Source: Thamnaconus septentrionalis | Lineage: Eukaryota > Chordata > Actinopteri > Tetraodontiformes > Monacanthidae | Direction: 5' to 3' | NCBI GenBank assembly: GCA_009823395.1 | Contig: CM020513.1 | Location: forward strand, 13,312,501 to 13,376,500 | Length of the DNA stretch: 64,000 nt | Shown: piece after piece, positions 24,201-32,400 of the stretch | Layout: each line of letters starts with the position of its first letter | Position numbering within the stretch: the stretch's first letter is position 1 | The notes under the pieces: model-generated | Databases searched by the model: none | The model's input: only the letters and a program-made list of their open reading frames with translations | Told to the model about the DNA's origin: nothing | Translations under genes and position numbers: made by a program

Positions 24201-26284
24201 CTTGGTGATTAAATGCAGGCTGTTGACCTACCGGAGCGTTTGTCTCGGATTATCAGGTTCTTTCCCTGTTTCAGGTTGATGCTCAAGAGGTATCTCTGAA
24301 CAGGTGCAGGTCCCTGGAGCTCTGGCCCAGTTGTCAAAACCTGCTGTGAAGAACCAATTCATATTTGCATACTTTGACAGCACATGCTTTGTCGTACCTG
24401 AATGAACTGACACAGTCTGGCGAGTACTCACAGAGTTTTCCAGAGGATCTATTATGCTCTCATCGAAGAAATCGCATTGTTCACTGGACATCTGCAGAGA
24501 AAAAAGGGGCTGTGTTGACATTTCATGGAGCATCTGCATGCAAACTGCTAGTTCACTGCGGACGAAACATCCATATTGGGAACACACATAAAGTGTCCAA
24601 AGAAAGCAGTGGAGATCACATCTATTTGCAAAATAATAATTTGTCATAATTGTTTTTTTGTTTTTCCTTGTATACAAATTAAAATGTGTCTGTCTTCACG
24701 AGGAAACAGATTGTTTCATTCCAAAAGGAACCTCAACCGAACCCACTCAACACTGGAGCAAAGGTAGTCATGTCAACAACAGGTGCAGGTCCGGTAAGAA
24801 GAAGAAAAGCAGTGAGTTTTCATCAATCACTTTTTTTTTTAAACATTGTATATAACTAGTAAGACAAGTTCTTGTGGTTTCCTCATAAGAGGCACACAGC
24901 AGTCTCTCTACATATATGTGTAAATGTATACACACTTACACATATACATATATATATATACATAAATGTATACACACACATACACGCATATAAATTTAAT
25001 CTTGGGCTGAATTAATCTCGGATTTAACAGCAAACGTCCGCTTCAACTTATCATATGTTGCAGTAGTTTACCCACACAGTCAGGTATCTAATTGGTCAAC
25101 AAAATGTTTACATGACGGACATTCACTCATGTCATGCTACTAAACAGATTTATTGACATTGAAGTGTTCACCATTGATCTAGGAGGGGTATTTTAAATGA
25201 AAGAATTCAGACCTCAAACACACCGTCCATGGCTTTACACTACAGAACCATTCATGCAGTTCAGTAGAGCTCTGATGAAACTCACCTCTGCCATTTCTTC
25301 CAGGGGATCCTCCAACTGGACTCCTTCCAGCATGTTCTCCTCTGTGGTTAAGTCTCTCATGAAAAAAGGGGAGCAGAGATCTCGGTCCAGGTCCTCTGAG
25401 TCTGTCGTCCAGGGCATGTTGAGCCGCTCCTCGCTGGGAGTGCCACAGGAGTCCAGAGAGATGCCATCTACGTTCTCCATGGGAGTAGCCAGAGTATCCA
25501 ACACCAGGGTTGTTCGATCTGCAGGGGCTTTTTTAGGTGTCGGAGGGGTCCCTTTTTCAGACGATGGCCTTTTTTGCTCAGTTGCGATTCTCTTTCGTGT
25601 GTAAGGACTTATTTGTTCTGAAAGGGAGCTAGCTCTCATCAATGCTGCAGACACGGTATCGGAAACCACCCTCTCTGCTAGCATGTCTTCGCCACAGGGA
25701 CTCCTTCTTTCTGTGACATCTGGCTTTGGCGATTGAGCAATAGCATTGGAAAAGACAGACCTTGGTGCAGGAATCGGCTCAAAATAAAATTTTGATATGT
25801 TGCCTTTTGCGCTCTTATCTACTTGTGCGTACATGCCTTCCAAATTCAAGTTGCTCTTTGAGCCTGGATTTACAAAAGGCTCTTCAGTTTCCTCCGAGAA
25901 CAGGGTCCCCACTGGTGCACTCATTCTATAAGCTGCAGCGTCTACGTGAGAGGTGGGAACTTTGAGTTTAATTTCTGGGACTGAATCAGCGAATTTCTCT
26001 GTGAACACAGGGCCGTCAACGTTGGAGCCACTTGCAATAGAATCAGTATCACTCAGCCTAGGGGACATGCCAAAAAAGATGGCTTCTGTGAGAGTGGACT
26101 CCAAGCCACTCTCTATTGAAAATCCTTCATCTGACATTAAGGTCAGGTTTGGTACAGAAATACTGCGCCGATGGGCCAACCTTCTATCCTGCTTGTTAAG
26201 CGGCTTCTTGCGTGGCTTCTTCAGGTTGACCAACTTAGTTTTAAGGCGCAGGTTCTCCAAAAAATTCTTCTTTTTGGCATCCAT
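2976..26284 (-). CDS. mctp2: mctp2, multiple C2 and transmembrane domain protein (3' end off window)
   Basis: Gene-level entry. Eighteen coding exons join in frame to 2,769 nt (923 residues) with GT-AG junctions throughout. Order: basic and Ser/Pro-rich disordered N-terminus (1-353), C2A (about 370-500), linker, C2B (about 530-674), C2C (about 688-805), a link carrying a CFQWES motif (about 857), first transmembrane segment (about 870-893) and an acidic linker. The family has three C2 domains and two C-terminal membrane helices, and sits in ER/endosomal membranes. The second helix and C-terminus (about 120 residues in the family) lie left of position 1. The N-terminus is longer than in mammals. 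MCTP2 rather than MCTP1 is chosen from the CFQWES segment, the RRxSxSVPxL N-terminal motif and the degenerate C2B. Upstream neighbour on the same strand is mef2a. Confidence 0.94.
3766..3859. repeat. (CA)n microsatellite
   Basis: About 46 CA units with one interruption (CAACAC) near 3814. The long open frames here are repeat artefacts. Confidence 0.98.
4010..4262. repeat. dispersed repeat, copy 1 of 2 (family unknown)
   Basis: Aligns with 5210-5460: GTCATCAGGAGCGCGTGAG versus GTCGTCAGGAATGCGTGAG, then a shared GCAGAATGA, CTGCAAGTCT, GACTTTC, GGCAGCAAAAACAGTCCAC, CATTGA and GTATTTCTATATTTG-like end. Roughly a quarter of positions differ. No TIR or tRNA-like head was recognised. Confidence 0.75.
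4274..4396. mobile_element. Tc1-type DNA transposon end (fragment)
   Basis: Starts TACCAGTCAAAAGTTTGGAC and continues with TGGTGTTCCTTTCTTTGTCATGA, TGTGGATTGTCACT, CAAAACTATGAACGAACACA and TATGGAAT. This is the terminal and subterminal sequence common to fish Tc1 elements. It stops 36 bp from the 4433 exon boundary. No transposase remains. Confidence 0.8.
4433..4552 (-). CDS. mctp2: mctp2 coding exon, first transmembrane segment
   Basis: Codes [20 protein letters not shown] and more hydrophobic residues to about position 893, then a short polar stretch ([11 protein letters not shown]). It matches the VTVWNFELYMIPL start of the first MCTP2 membrane helix. 120 bp, phase 0, acceptor CTCCTCAG, donor CTG|GTGAGT. 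Confidence 0.95.
5210..5460. repeat. dispersed repeat, copy 2 of 2 (family unknown)
   Basis: Second copy of the unit at 4010-4262, in the same orientation about 1.2 kb away and on the other side of the transmembrane exon of mctp2 (4433-4552). Confidence 0.75.
6115..6485. repeat. degenerate pentanucleotide minisatellite (GCCGA/GCTGA/GCCGG)
   Basis: About 370 bp built of variants of GAGCC/GAGCT/GGGCC/AAGCC. Because stop codons are excluded by composition it is open in several frames on both strands. Confidence 0.95.
7005..7165. promoter_or_regulatory. candidate conserved noncoding element with octamer-like site
   Basis: Contains TAATGCAAATTT (POU octamer), GATAAAAG, TACAATGCCTGG and a TTAAATGAGGGTATAAACC run. 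Composition differs from the G/C-rich flanks. No ORF. Confidence 0.3.
8150..8260. promoter_or_regulatory. candidate conserved noncoding element with GGCGCC arms
   Basis: ATGGCGCCATTAATATGATTC is followed by CTAAATGCATTCGGCGCC. Two GGCGCC palindromes flank homeodomain ATTA cores. There are no repeats or ORF. Confidence 0.3.
8853..9271 (-). mobile_element. mariner-like element nested in hAT MITE
   Basis: 24-bp inverted ends, TACAGAGTCGGCCAAAATAA on the left and TACAGAGTCAGCCAAAATAA as the inverted right end (22 of 24 match), flanked by TA on each side. The interior holds the decayed 3' end of a transposase on the minus strand. At 419 bp it is an internally deleted copy. Confidence 0.85.
8983..9140 (-). 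pseudogene. mariner/Tc1-type transposase C-terminal remnant
   Basis: The minus strand is open up to a TAA at 8985-8983 and reads [18 protein letters not shown], then [19 protein letters not shown] and GHHFERLL. This resembles the LRxxIxxACxxIPxxxL and CxxxxGxHFE tail of mariner-family transposases. The catalytic DDD core is missing. Confidence 0.7.
11584..11618. repeat. (AAT)n microsatellite
   Basis: About 11 AAT/ATA units. Confidence 0.95.
13391..13421. repeat. (CA)n microsatellite
   Basis: About 15 CA units after a short poly(A). Confidence 0.95.
13815..14180. promoter_or_regulatory. candidate conserved noncoding element
   Basis: Dense motif block: GTAATGCATTAC palindrome, GATAAATAATGTATTGTAATG, ATAATTATGCACATGC, AAAGATATAAAGATAGGAG, CATTAAGGCACGC and ACTTAATTGCGAATGATGA. 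Mixed composition, no ORF, no repeat. Confidence 0.35.
15585..16060. promoter_or_regulatory. candidate conserved noncoding element(s)
   Basis: Contains TTAATCATGACATTACACGA, GATTATTTAAGC, CATTAAAAACAGCTAAACAG, AATGCACTCTAATGTCATC and GGGTTTGATTTAGGGGATAG. It lies just upstream of the 16146 exon end (inside the following intron). Enhancer-like texture only. Confidence 0.3.
16146..16253 (-). CDS. mctp2: mctp2 coding exon, membrane-proximal segment
   Basis: Codes [19 protein letters not shown] and then [17 protein letters not shown]. The CFQWES block is characteristic of MCTP2. 108 bp, phase 0, donor CTG|GTAAGT. An 11.6-kb intron follows. Confidence 0.94.
16506..16580 (-). CDS. mctp2: mctp2 coding exon, post-C2C linker
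   Basis: Codes [18 protein letters not shown] and then AKFSKK, matching the VKASIRTFxP segment of the family. 75 bp, phase 0, donor AAG|GTAATG, acceptor TTGTCCCAG. Confidence 0.93.
16707..16808 (-). CDS. mctp2: mctp2 coding exon, end of C2C
   Basis: Codes [19 protein letters not shown] and then [13 protein letters not shown], the last C2C strands. 102 bp, phase 0 at both ends, donor AAA|GTAAGT. Confidence 0.94.
16902..17004 (-). CDS. mctp2: mctp2 coding exon, C2C calcium loop 3
   Basis: Codes [19 protein letters not shown] and [14 protein letters not shown]. Loop 3 keeps Asp755 and Asp759 but has Asn757 and Asn763 where family members carry Asp. 103 bp, donor AGT|GTAAGT. Confidence 0.95.
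17101..17203 (-). CDS. mctp2: mctp2 coding exon, C2C core
   Basis: Codes [20 protein letters not shown] and then [13 protein letters not shown], almost identical to family C2C. The KSDP aspartate is Asn709 here. 103 bp, donor TT|GTAAGC, acceptor TCTGCAG. Confidence 0.95.
17299..17392 (-). CDS. mctp2: mctp2 coding exon, C2C start
   Basis: Codes [20 protein letters not shown] and then NDLPAAD (Asp703), the C2C strand 1 and loop 1. 94 bp, donor A|GTAATC, which is weak beyond the GT. The next exon restores the expected spacing to the KSxP signature. Confidence 0.93.
17480..17666 (-). CDS. mctp2: mctp2 coding exon, end of C2B
   Basis: Codes [10 protein letters not shown], then [20 protein letters not shown], which matches the last C2B strands and the linker of MCTP2. 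187 bp, donor TTT|GTAAGC. The pyrimidine tract of the acceptor is replaced by a (TG)n run on the transcribed strand. Confidence 0.94.
17667..17690. repeat. (CA)n at a splice acceptor
   Basis: On the transcript this is a (UG)n run that ends in CUCAG directly at the acceptor of the 17480-17666 exon, in place of a pyrimidine tract. Confidence 0.9.
17781..17911 (-). CDS. mctp2: mctp2 coding exon, C2B middle
   Basis: Codes [16 protein letters not shown], a near match to the [10 protein letters not shown] motif of the family, and ends ESWGM across the junction. 131 bp, donor AT|GTGAGT, acceptor CCCCTCAG. Confidence 0.94.
17994..18038. repeat. (CA)n microsatellite
   Basis: About 20 units with a CACGCACG interruption, 80-125 nt upstream of the 17911 acceptor on the transcript strand. 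Confidence 0.95.
18160..18200. repeat. (GT)n microsatellite
   Basis: About 20 GT units followed by CTCTCTCT. Confidence 0.95.
18749..18922 (-). CDS. mctp2: mctp2 coding exon, C2B first half
   Basis: Codes a Gln/Pro-rich linker, then [18 protein letters not shown] and [16 protein letters not shown]. The SDPYVKF loop-1 signature of calcium-binding C2 domains is absent, as it is in MCTP2 C2B generally. The donor AAG|GTCGGA is weak. The acceptor is a CAGCAG tandem. 174 bp, so skipping would be in frame. Confidence 0.9.
18923..21400. other. mctp2 intron
   Basis: 2.5-kb intron. It holds GAAA/GAAG simple sequence (19477-19515), GAG-rich tracts (20470-20505, 20590-20615) and a candidate regulatory block at 19830-20075. 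No exon found. Confidence 0.7.
19830..20075. promoter_or_regulatory. candidate conserved noncoding element
   Basis: Contains GAATTAACATGGAATAGCAC, CTATAAATATCAACC, CCTTCAAAAGGAGG, GATATAAAGCAGG, TGTTTATCTTGGACACG, CAATAAAACAATTCCACTTAA and CCCCAAAAGGAG. These are MEF2-, GATA- and CArG-like elements packed in 250 bp with no ORF. Confidence 0.4.
21401..21424 (-). CDS. mctp2: mctp2 24-bp microexon in C2A-C2B linker
   Basis: Eight codons (KWVQKKNK), phase 0 at both ends, between acceptor TTTTACAG and donor AAG|GTATGG. The basic content and position match the linker after C2A in the family. Microexons of this type are often optional. The call rests on splice sites, frame and the linker similarity. 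Confidence 0.7.
21511..21625 (-). CDS. mctp2: mctp2 coding exon, end of C2A
   Basis: Codes [10 protein letters not shown], then [14 protein letters not shown], which matches the last C2A strands of the family. 115 bp (1+38 codons), donor CTG|GTGAGA. Confidence 0.92.
21732..21808 (-). CDS. mctp2: mctp2 coding exon, C2A calcium loop 3
   Basis: Codes [13 protein letters not shown] followed by a strand. This is the loop 3 position, where C2 domains normally have D-x-D and a third Asp. Here the residues are Asn441, Asn443 and Glu448. 77 bp, acceptor TTGCAG, donor AG|GTGATG. Confidence 0.92.
21898..22040 (-). CDS. mctp2: mctp2 coding exon, C2A core
   Basis: Codes the [14 protein letters not shown] signature (Asp394 retained), then SLNPRWNE and the strand ending HIIDLR. 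143 bp (2+47 codons). The donor GTGGGC is weaker than those of the neighbouring exons. Confidence 0.93.
22041..24231. other. mctp2 intron with SINE tail
   Basis: 2.2-kb intron. Contains a SINE 3' part (23326-23565) and a poly(A)-like run (23077-23092). A tRNA-like head may sit at 22985-23045 but is too decayed to call. No gene seen. Confidence 0.7.
23326..23565 (+). mobile_element. SINE/LINE-type retroelement 3' part (truncated)
   Basis: Runs GGCTTCCTCCCACAGTCCAA, then ACTCTAAATTGTCCGTAGG, GGCGACTTGTCCAGGGTGTA, CTGCCTTCGCCCTAAGACAG, CTGGGATAGGCTCCAGCAG, ending in (GAAT)n. This is the ubiquitous teleost SINE body. The 5' tRNA-like head is absent. Second copy at 58131-58460. Confidence 0.85.
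24232..24343 (-). CDS. mctp2: mctp2 coding exon, start of C2A
   Basis: Codes residues 354-390 plus one base. It contains the first C2A strand ([14 protein letters not shown]) and calcium loop 1 (RDKRSG, Asp387). The donor is G|GTAGGT. The acceptor is a CAGCAG tandem, so an alternative start at 24340 would remove one Gln. Confidence 0.9.
24432..24491 (-). CDS. mctp2: mctp2 coding exon, 60 bp acidic linker
   Basis: Twenty codons, phase 0 at both ends, acceptor TCTGCAG, donor TCT|GTGAGT. The peptide ([12 protein letters not shown] and following) is acidic and lies before C2A. It can be skipped without a frameshift. Confidence 0.8.
24492..25285. other. mctp2 intron
   Basis: 794 bp, AT-rich, with a (TA/CA) tract at 24910-24990. 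No gene or named element. Confidence 0.7.
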
Positions 26285-26296
26285 ATCGAGTGAAAC
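25286..26296 (-). CDS. mctp2: mctp2 first coding exon (N-terminal region)
   Basis: Codes residues 1-333 from ATG 26284-26282. Twelve nt of 5' UTR follow an acceptor preceded by a T-rich tract, so a noncoding exon lies upstream. The donor is GAG|GTGAGT. Near the start is a Lys/Arg cluster followed by [10 protein letters not shown], which resembles the RRLSLSVPDL motif of mammalian MCTP2. The remainder is low-complexity, acidic and Ser/Thr/Pro-rich and has no recognised domain. An in-frame upstream ATG (26329) precedes the acceptor and is intronic, so it was not chosen. Confidence 0.9.
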
Positions 26297-26731
26297 CTTT
26301 GATACAGAAAAAAAAACCAAAACACTCATTTAAACATGCATGTCCCTCACAGTGGAAAATCACTGGCTTACAACATCACACAAAGATTACCATGGAATCA
26401 CTTTGGCATCCAGTTTTAAGATTTTTTTTTTTTATGAGCTTTATGAGCATTTGTACGATTGTTAATTAATTACTATAATATGCAAGGATGCAAAAAAAGA
26501 CCTCATTTTCAGTGATTTTATATTTTGACGATTTGATTTGTAATGACAAACTCGAGTAAAACTACCTTCATCTCCGTAGACCGAAAAGTGGTCAACTTCA
26601 TTCAGCGCAACACTACTTCGATCAAATACTGAGATCATAGCCCAACCCTGTATACTTTCTTACAAATCAATCCATTTCTGATGAAATTCTCTAAGTTCAT
26701 TCAGCAAACAGAAAAATGTCACACTGCTCAC

Positions 26732-26870
26732 CTGCTCAGTAGGTCGGGTGTTGAAAAAGCTCGACCAAGTTCTGTGCTCAATCACTCTCCAACACGAGCA
26801 GAAACAAAATTCCAAAGAGACAGCTAAATCATCCTAGCTATGAGCAAAAAGAGGAAGTGTTACTGGTAAA
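26732..26870 (-). other. mctp2: candidate noncoding first exon (proximal) of mctp2
   Basis: The minus-strand donor CAG|GTGAGC lies at 26731-26726, 435 bp upstream of the coding-exon acceptor. The sequence above it has ETS-like ACACTTCCTC and an inverted CCAAT box at 26912-26916, but no TATA box. The start is approximate. Confidence 0.35.
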
Positions 26871-26879
26871 ACAACTCCA

Positions 26880-26965
26880 TGGCAAGTCCGTGTCCCTGCT
26901 GCGAAACAGTGATTGGTGGAGAAGTCAGACTGGGTGAAACTAGCCATACCAGTCTCGCAAGGTGA
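26880..26965. promoter_or_regulatory. possible bidirectional promoter with CCAAT box
   Basis: ATTGG (a CCAAT box for minus-strand transcription) sits at 26912-26916. A good donor faces left at 26731 (minus) and another, AAG|GTGAGT, faces right after 26961 (plus). Divergent first exons from one CCAAT promoter would explain both. No other support is visible. Confidence 0.25.
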
Positions 26966-28711
26966 GTTTCTCCAACGGTGTCAGGCGTTACCCAACAACT
27001 TTACTTAGGGTGAACCGTGATATAGTTCCACTTGCGGTATGTGGGAGTACTGAATTATAAACCTGTCTACAATGACAAAGATACAGAAAGGAGGTCGGCA
27101 AACATTAAATAAAGAGTTGAGGGATTAAAAAAAAAGGTGGGGCTGGTTATTATCGCAAGTTGAACAGCCTGCTTTCTACCAACCGGCCAGTCTGTTTGTT
27201 GTTGATTAGAAAATGTTACTGTCCCATTTGTGAAGCTTTTGTCTCATTAAAGACTTGTGTGGTTACACATGCTCTAATATGTGTATTTGAGTATTTAGGG
27301 GGGAAACATTCTTAATACTATAATCTAGCATGATTCTACCAGACAACAGTTCTATCTGCCCAAGACGGTCCCAAAATACTGTTGATGGATTCCACAACAT
27401 GACTGAGGCATATGAAATGTTGGCTATCTATTCTTATTCTCTCATCTCTGATTTTCTTCATGGGTCTGGCGCTGGATGGTTAGCCTTGTCATACCAAACT
27501 CCAATTCTTTCACACAGCCCCATATTTGTTTACAGTGGGAAATGGTTTAGCCTAAGCTCATAAAAAGTGCATTTTATTTGCCGAGTATAAACTATAGCAC
27601 TCTGTACACATAGACGAGCCAAAGCAACAGACCGACTGGTATTCACGCTCTCTCCCTGTCTGTGCACGGCAGTGGGGACTATATGACAACAGATGTGTTT
27701 GAGTCTGGACGGAGTCTCGTTCAATATTTGCTGGTGTCTTAAAAGAGATCAGTCCCACATGAAAGAATCCATACTTGGCTCCAAGTTGAAAGGCTGGGCC
27801 GCAGACCCAGAGGGGGCAAGGCCCGATGGCAGGTGGCCTGTCGCCCTTCTTCTCACACAACCCAAACAGTCCCAAAACCCCTGCTTTGGTTACACCACAC
27901 ATGCAGCTCTGGATATGTTCCAGCTGGTGGCACAGTTTGTCTTGTGCACAAGAAGCCAGGAACATGTACATAGGGACAACCGTGCTGTTGAGGATGGATG
28001 TCAGCGTTTGCCAGGGAATGAGGTCATACACCAAAAAAAGTTTAATAAAACCCTGCTACCATATATTTTTTTTGTTGTTTTATTCTGTTTTGTTCAAGAA
28101 GAAGTACAAGACAACGTGAACAAAACAAAAATGTGTGATAAAATAAATTGCAGTGGATTGACACTGGCCAGTGGCCACAATGATGAACTTGTGAAACAGT
28201 TCACGTAGCGAACAAAATGTTAGTATTGGTTGTTCTGATAACCAAACACAAAAAAAACTTAATAAAACTGAACACACAATATAACACATTTCCGTATGTA
28301 AAGTTAAAAAGGTATTAGCTTACCCCATACTTTCTTACTTAAAACATTTCCGGTGCAAATTTGTCACGCCACATACGAGGAATCTGTGTACATGTTGCAT
28401 TGTTTTCTAAAGTGATTCTGTTGTTTGCTAAAGTGCTGTCTTTTGTTTTCTAGGATCCATGTACTGGTGACAGTTTCCCTAGTGATCATGTACGTTGGTA
28501 TCAGTAGGGTTTTTTTTGTTTTTTTTTTTTTTAAAGTATTATTTATAGTCAAGAAACTATGAAACAGAAACTTCATAAATTATTAACCTTGAGCCCCCTA
28601 ATGTTGTGGTAAAGGGAAAGGGATCGCCAAATCCTGTAAACATTACAAAAATCGTTTTTTGTAACTTTTTCCTTGCGTGGCCCCATTAGTCCATTAGTGA
28701 ACCCGACTTAC

Positions 28712-28800
28712 CTGAACTTCCGGGTGGATCGGCAGGCGGAAACGCATGCGTGGACATCAACAGTTTCCGTCACTGCTAATAGTTAATAACCCGCGGAGGT
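28712..28800 (-). other. mctp2: candidate noncoding first exon (distal) of mctp2
   Basis: On the minus strand a perfect donor CAG|GTAAGT (donor bases 28711-28706) ends a GC-rich segment that holds an ETS-like CCGGAAGT and an NRF1-like CGCATGCG. It lies 2.4 kb upstream of the first coding exon, which has its own acceptor. The upper boundary is a guess. It could instead belong to an unrelated noncoding transcript. Confidence 0.4.
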
Positions 28801-29304
28801 GTAAATAGTACACTGAGAATAAGAACGTTTTCTTGTTTTCCGCTAGAGTGTCCCGATACTTTCAGTGACTAGTCTATCTAGTACAACTAACTAAGGTTGG
28901 GCGTGTAACGCTCGAATTGCAAACATGAAATAAAAGCCTCTAAAAAGGTGTTTCCATTCGCTCTTTTCGGTGGTCTTCACGTCAACTGATATTAACCACG
29001 ACATAAACAGATGCGGGATCACATGGGACACCAGGAAGCAGGGTCGAACTTGTTTGCACTCTGTTTTCATACCACTAGATGTCGCCCAACGACACAGATT
29101 GAACGTTGAACTGACTGGAAGGTATGCGCCAAAGCGTTAGAAGAAAAGCAGTTTGTAATGGACAGAAGAAAGGAGGACGAGACGTGGAGTTCAGATTGAG
29201 CATACACTGAGGTGTTTAATAAAGTTGACAGTTCTTACTGTTTGGGACTTCACAGAACAAATTCTATGTAAGAGTTGATTTTTTTTTTAAACTTCATTTT
29301 ATAC

Positions 29305-29357
<53 letters not shown>

Positions 29358-29444
29358 CTAAATTACACATTAAAAGCCAATATTTGTACTTTTGTGAAGA
29401 ATACAAATTTTGTACAACAATATCTAGCATAGTATCTTAATTGT
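28801..29444. other. intergenic region between mef2a and mctp2
   Basis: AT-rich. Contains the (GA)n array at 29307-29355. No gene seen. It may include the distal mctp2 promoter and the end of mef2a. Confidence 0.5.
29307..29355. repeat. (GA)n microsatellite
   Basis: About 24 AG units. Confidence 0.97.
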
Positions 29445-32400
29445 TTAATAAAAAGTTCACTTGAATATTTATTGTATGATAAAAATAAAATTACACATTC
29501 AAGGGAAATAAAATGTCGATTAACTTAAAATCGCTTCTTCTTCTGAAACAAATAACTTCATTGTTGGCAACAAAGTCCAGCTTGTGCCGCCAAACGGTTT
29601 AAGGGTTTAAACCGAAAAAACAGCTTCTTGAGTTAAGTGAACTATCAACTACAAACACTTACCAAACGTAGTTCTGTTTATAAAAGCCATGAAGCAAAGC
29701 GGTGTACTCTTACACAGCAAAGTGAAGAAAAGTCCTCTACAAAGTTTCATTGATATCGCCTTCCATTTCACATTCATTAGTTGTGCACAATTTGGACATG
29801 GACCAGGAGAGCAAAGTGTATCACGGTGCATTCAGGGTGCATTCCATAGCGTGGGTCTTCTCTGAGAGGAGTCAAGTCTGCTCCACTTTACTTGGGTGAT
29901 ATCTCCATTGTTTTTCAAAGCAAGAGGAACACAACCGCAGAACCTTTCTTTGGGATAAGGCATTTTCCTATCTGTGCATATACTGTCAAGAGAGAAACTA
30001 CAAAATTCCCTGATACGTAATCAAGTGCTAAAAAGTATGTGCTCAACTACGAGGTGGTGCCGCCAATACCGGCTGACAATTTTTGTAGTCGTTTATTTAT
30101 TATTGCTATTTTTCGCCAGCTGTGTTAGACTGGATGACTATATGTTATAAAAAGTGTGTCTGTCAGTGTGTGTGATCATGGACAGGGAGGGAGTGCGGAG
30201 GGGGTTTCCAAATCAATTGATTCATAAAGATGCATCATATGAAACTCATGATAATCCTGCAAACTACAGCCTCTGGCACTTGTAACAACGTGCTAACAGT
30301 CAGATCTCAGCTACTCTTCCTTTTTTCTGGTTTTCCTTCTTAAAAGTGATCTGTTATGACATCATAGCCTATGAAAGGATGCTGCGTTGATAAAAAAGAA
30401 AAAAAGAAAAAATAATAGAGATTAAAACAATGGAGAGCAGAGACCCGCGTCTGGACACACGAGACGTGGCAGCACAGAGAATGCAGCGTGATGCCCTTTT
30501 TTCTCTCACAAAGCAAACTCGTCGTACAAATGTGTGCAATCCAGCAGTGAGATTGAAGTCAATGACATTTTGCAGTTGGTGGTGTTTGTCATGATTTAGC
30601 TGCTGATTCGTATCTCTTTTTTTCTCTCCTCCCACCTCCCCCCTTCTTTTATGATGACGGTAAAGAAAGCAAGTCACAGCCACTGCTTCCCCCTCTCGTC
30701 ACCTGACGGTCTGACCTTCCTCAGGTTCCTCAGCACTATCGTACGCTAAATGTAGACGGGCACAGGTGCACAAATGGGAGCCAATCAAAGAGCATCCTGG
30801 GACACAAGTCGGGGCGAGGTTTCAAGTAGAGCGAGATATTTACAAAGACGTGTGGGCGCGCGCCACGGTCCGCTGCTGTGTGTTACGGTCACATTAGTCG
30901 GCCTTGGGCTTTCACTGTGCAAACCCAACAACAGCATTGTGGGAAGGGCTTGTGGGACAGCGTATCTTTCAGTGGGGCCTCATGCGAGCACAATCGATGG
31001 TTCCTCAGAGTGGGGCTGGGACCTTGGCGTTTGAATGCTGGCAGTGTGTTCAGCAGCAGCTGGTATACAGCTAACACGGGCTAAAAATAGAAGGGCACAA
31101 TTCCCATTTCCCTTAACCTCGTCATCATCCTTCACCAAGTATGAATTAAGGGGAACTTCCAACTCACGGCTCTGTTATGACACTATCTTCAGGACAAACA
31201 CACACCACTAATAGAGAAAGAACAAATTAGGCGGCCAGGGGAGAAAAAAAAATACATGGTAGGTTAATGTTGGCTTGTATATGTGAACCAATTGAGAGGA
31301 GATTACAGTGAAATTAACAAAATAGCAACTATTAACCAGTGACTGATCTACTTCTCAAGGGTCTACTCTTGTAAACTTGGCTGTAATCCACAAAAATATA
31401 GTTTTCTCGAAAAAAACAAAAAAAAACAAAACGGAGGTTGTACAGAGCATTCAGCATGTACACACACCCGTGTGATATATATATATATAGATAGATATAT
31501 ATCTTAAAGTCATTATTTACACAGAAAGAAACCGAACACGTTTGGCTCAAATTTTCTTTTTTTTTTTCAATTATACAAACAGAACAGCGTACGTTCATGG
31601 CTTTAGATATCGACCCAGGATCTGGCTTTGACGTGACTTTACACTGCTCGCAATACAGCACAATAAAAAATAAAACTATGATGTTGAGAAACCGCGCCTT
31701 TTTGAGTGAGCTGTTAGGAAAAACCGCAGCAACTGTACAAAATAAACGACATGAGAAAGAACAGCTTTGGCTTATATTACTGATGACCTGTTACACAAAC
31801 GTGACCGTGTGGAGTTTGTCACCAGTTCAGGTGGACAGCTTCGAATGACCTTAATTTATCCACCCAAATCTTTGAAGTGACAAGAAAAGGTTAAGATGTC
31901 GTTATTGCAATAAATTCTTGTTGATGTTGTATGCGTTTTATTTTCATTTCATTTCAAATTTTCTGTAGTCTCAGCTGTTGCAATTTCAATTAATCCATGT
32001 TTTGGGCGTCTCCTTGTGATGGCAAATTATGTTTCTAGAGGAGGCCACTTGAGATCAGGGTCCTGTGTGGTCACGTGGCATGACTCTAACGTCCGTGCAG
32101 TGAACACCATATACAAGGGTCAGAAGCCTGAGAGCAGCCGACCACCTTCTCCGATTGTTTGCGACTTGCCAAGCACGACAGCAACACAAGCAACTACATG
32201 TAAGTGTCTGACAAGACCAGTGACTACGATAGCCTAGCGCCTACAGTTCCACCATCTCTTCTCCCACCTGCCAAGGTTGTCTGAATTGCATCAAGTACCT
32301 GGTACCACCTGCTTGTGCATAAGTTTCACTCCAGCTAGCCGAGGTTCACCTCCTCTCATTGAATTTTATTTTTTTTTACTTTAGTTATGTCCTGACGTGT

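Larger units (their letters stand above)
26297..28711. other. mctp2 5' intron region
   Basis: Between the coding-exon acceptor and the distal candidate first exon. Contains the proximal candidate exon and a 158-codon minus-strand open frame (27558-28034) with no recognised domain. No mobile element recognised. Confidence 0.55.

Noticed and set aside
26326..26329. Upstream in-frame ATG for mctp2
   Set aside because: It lies before the acceptor of the first coding exon, in T-rich intronic sequence, so it should not be in the mRNA.
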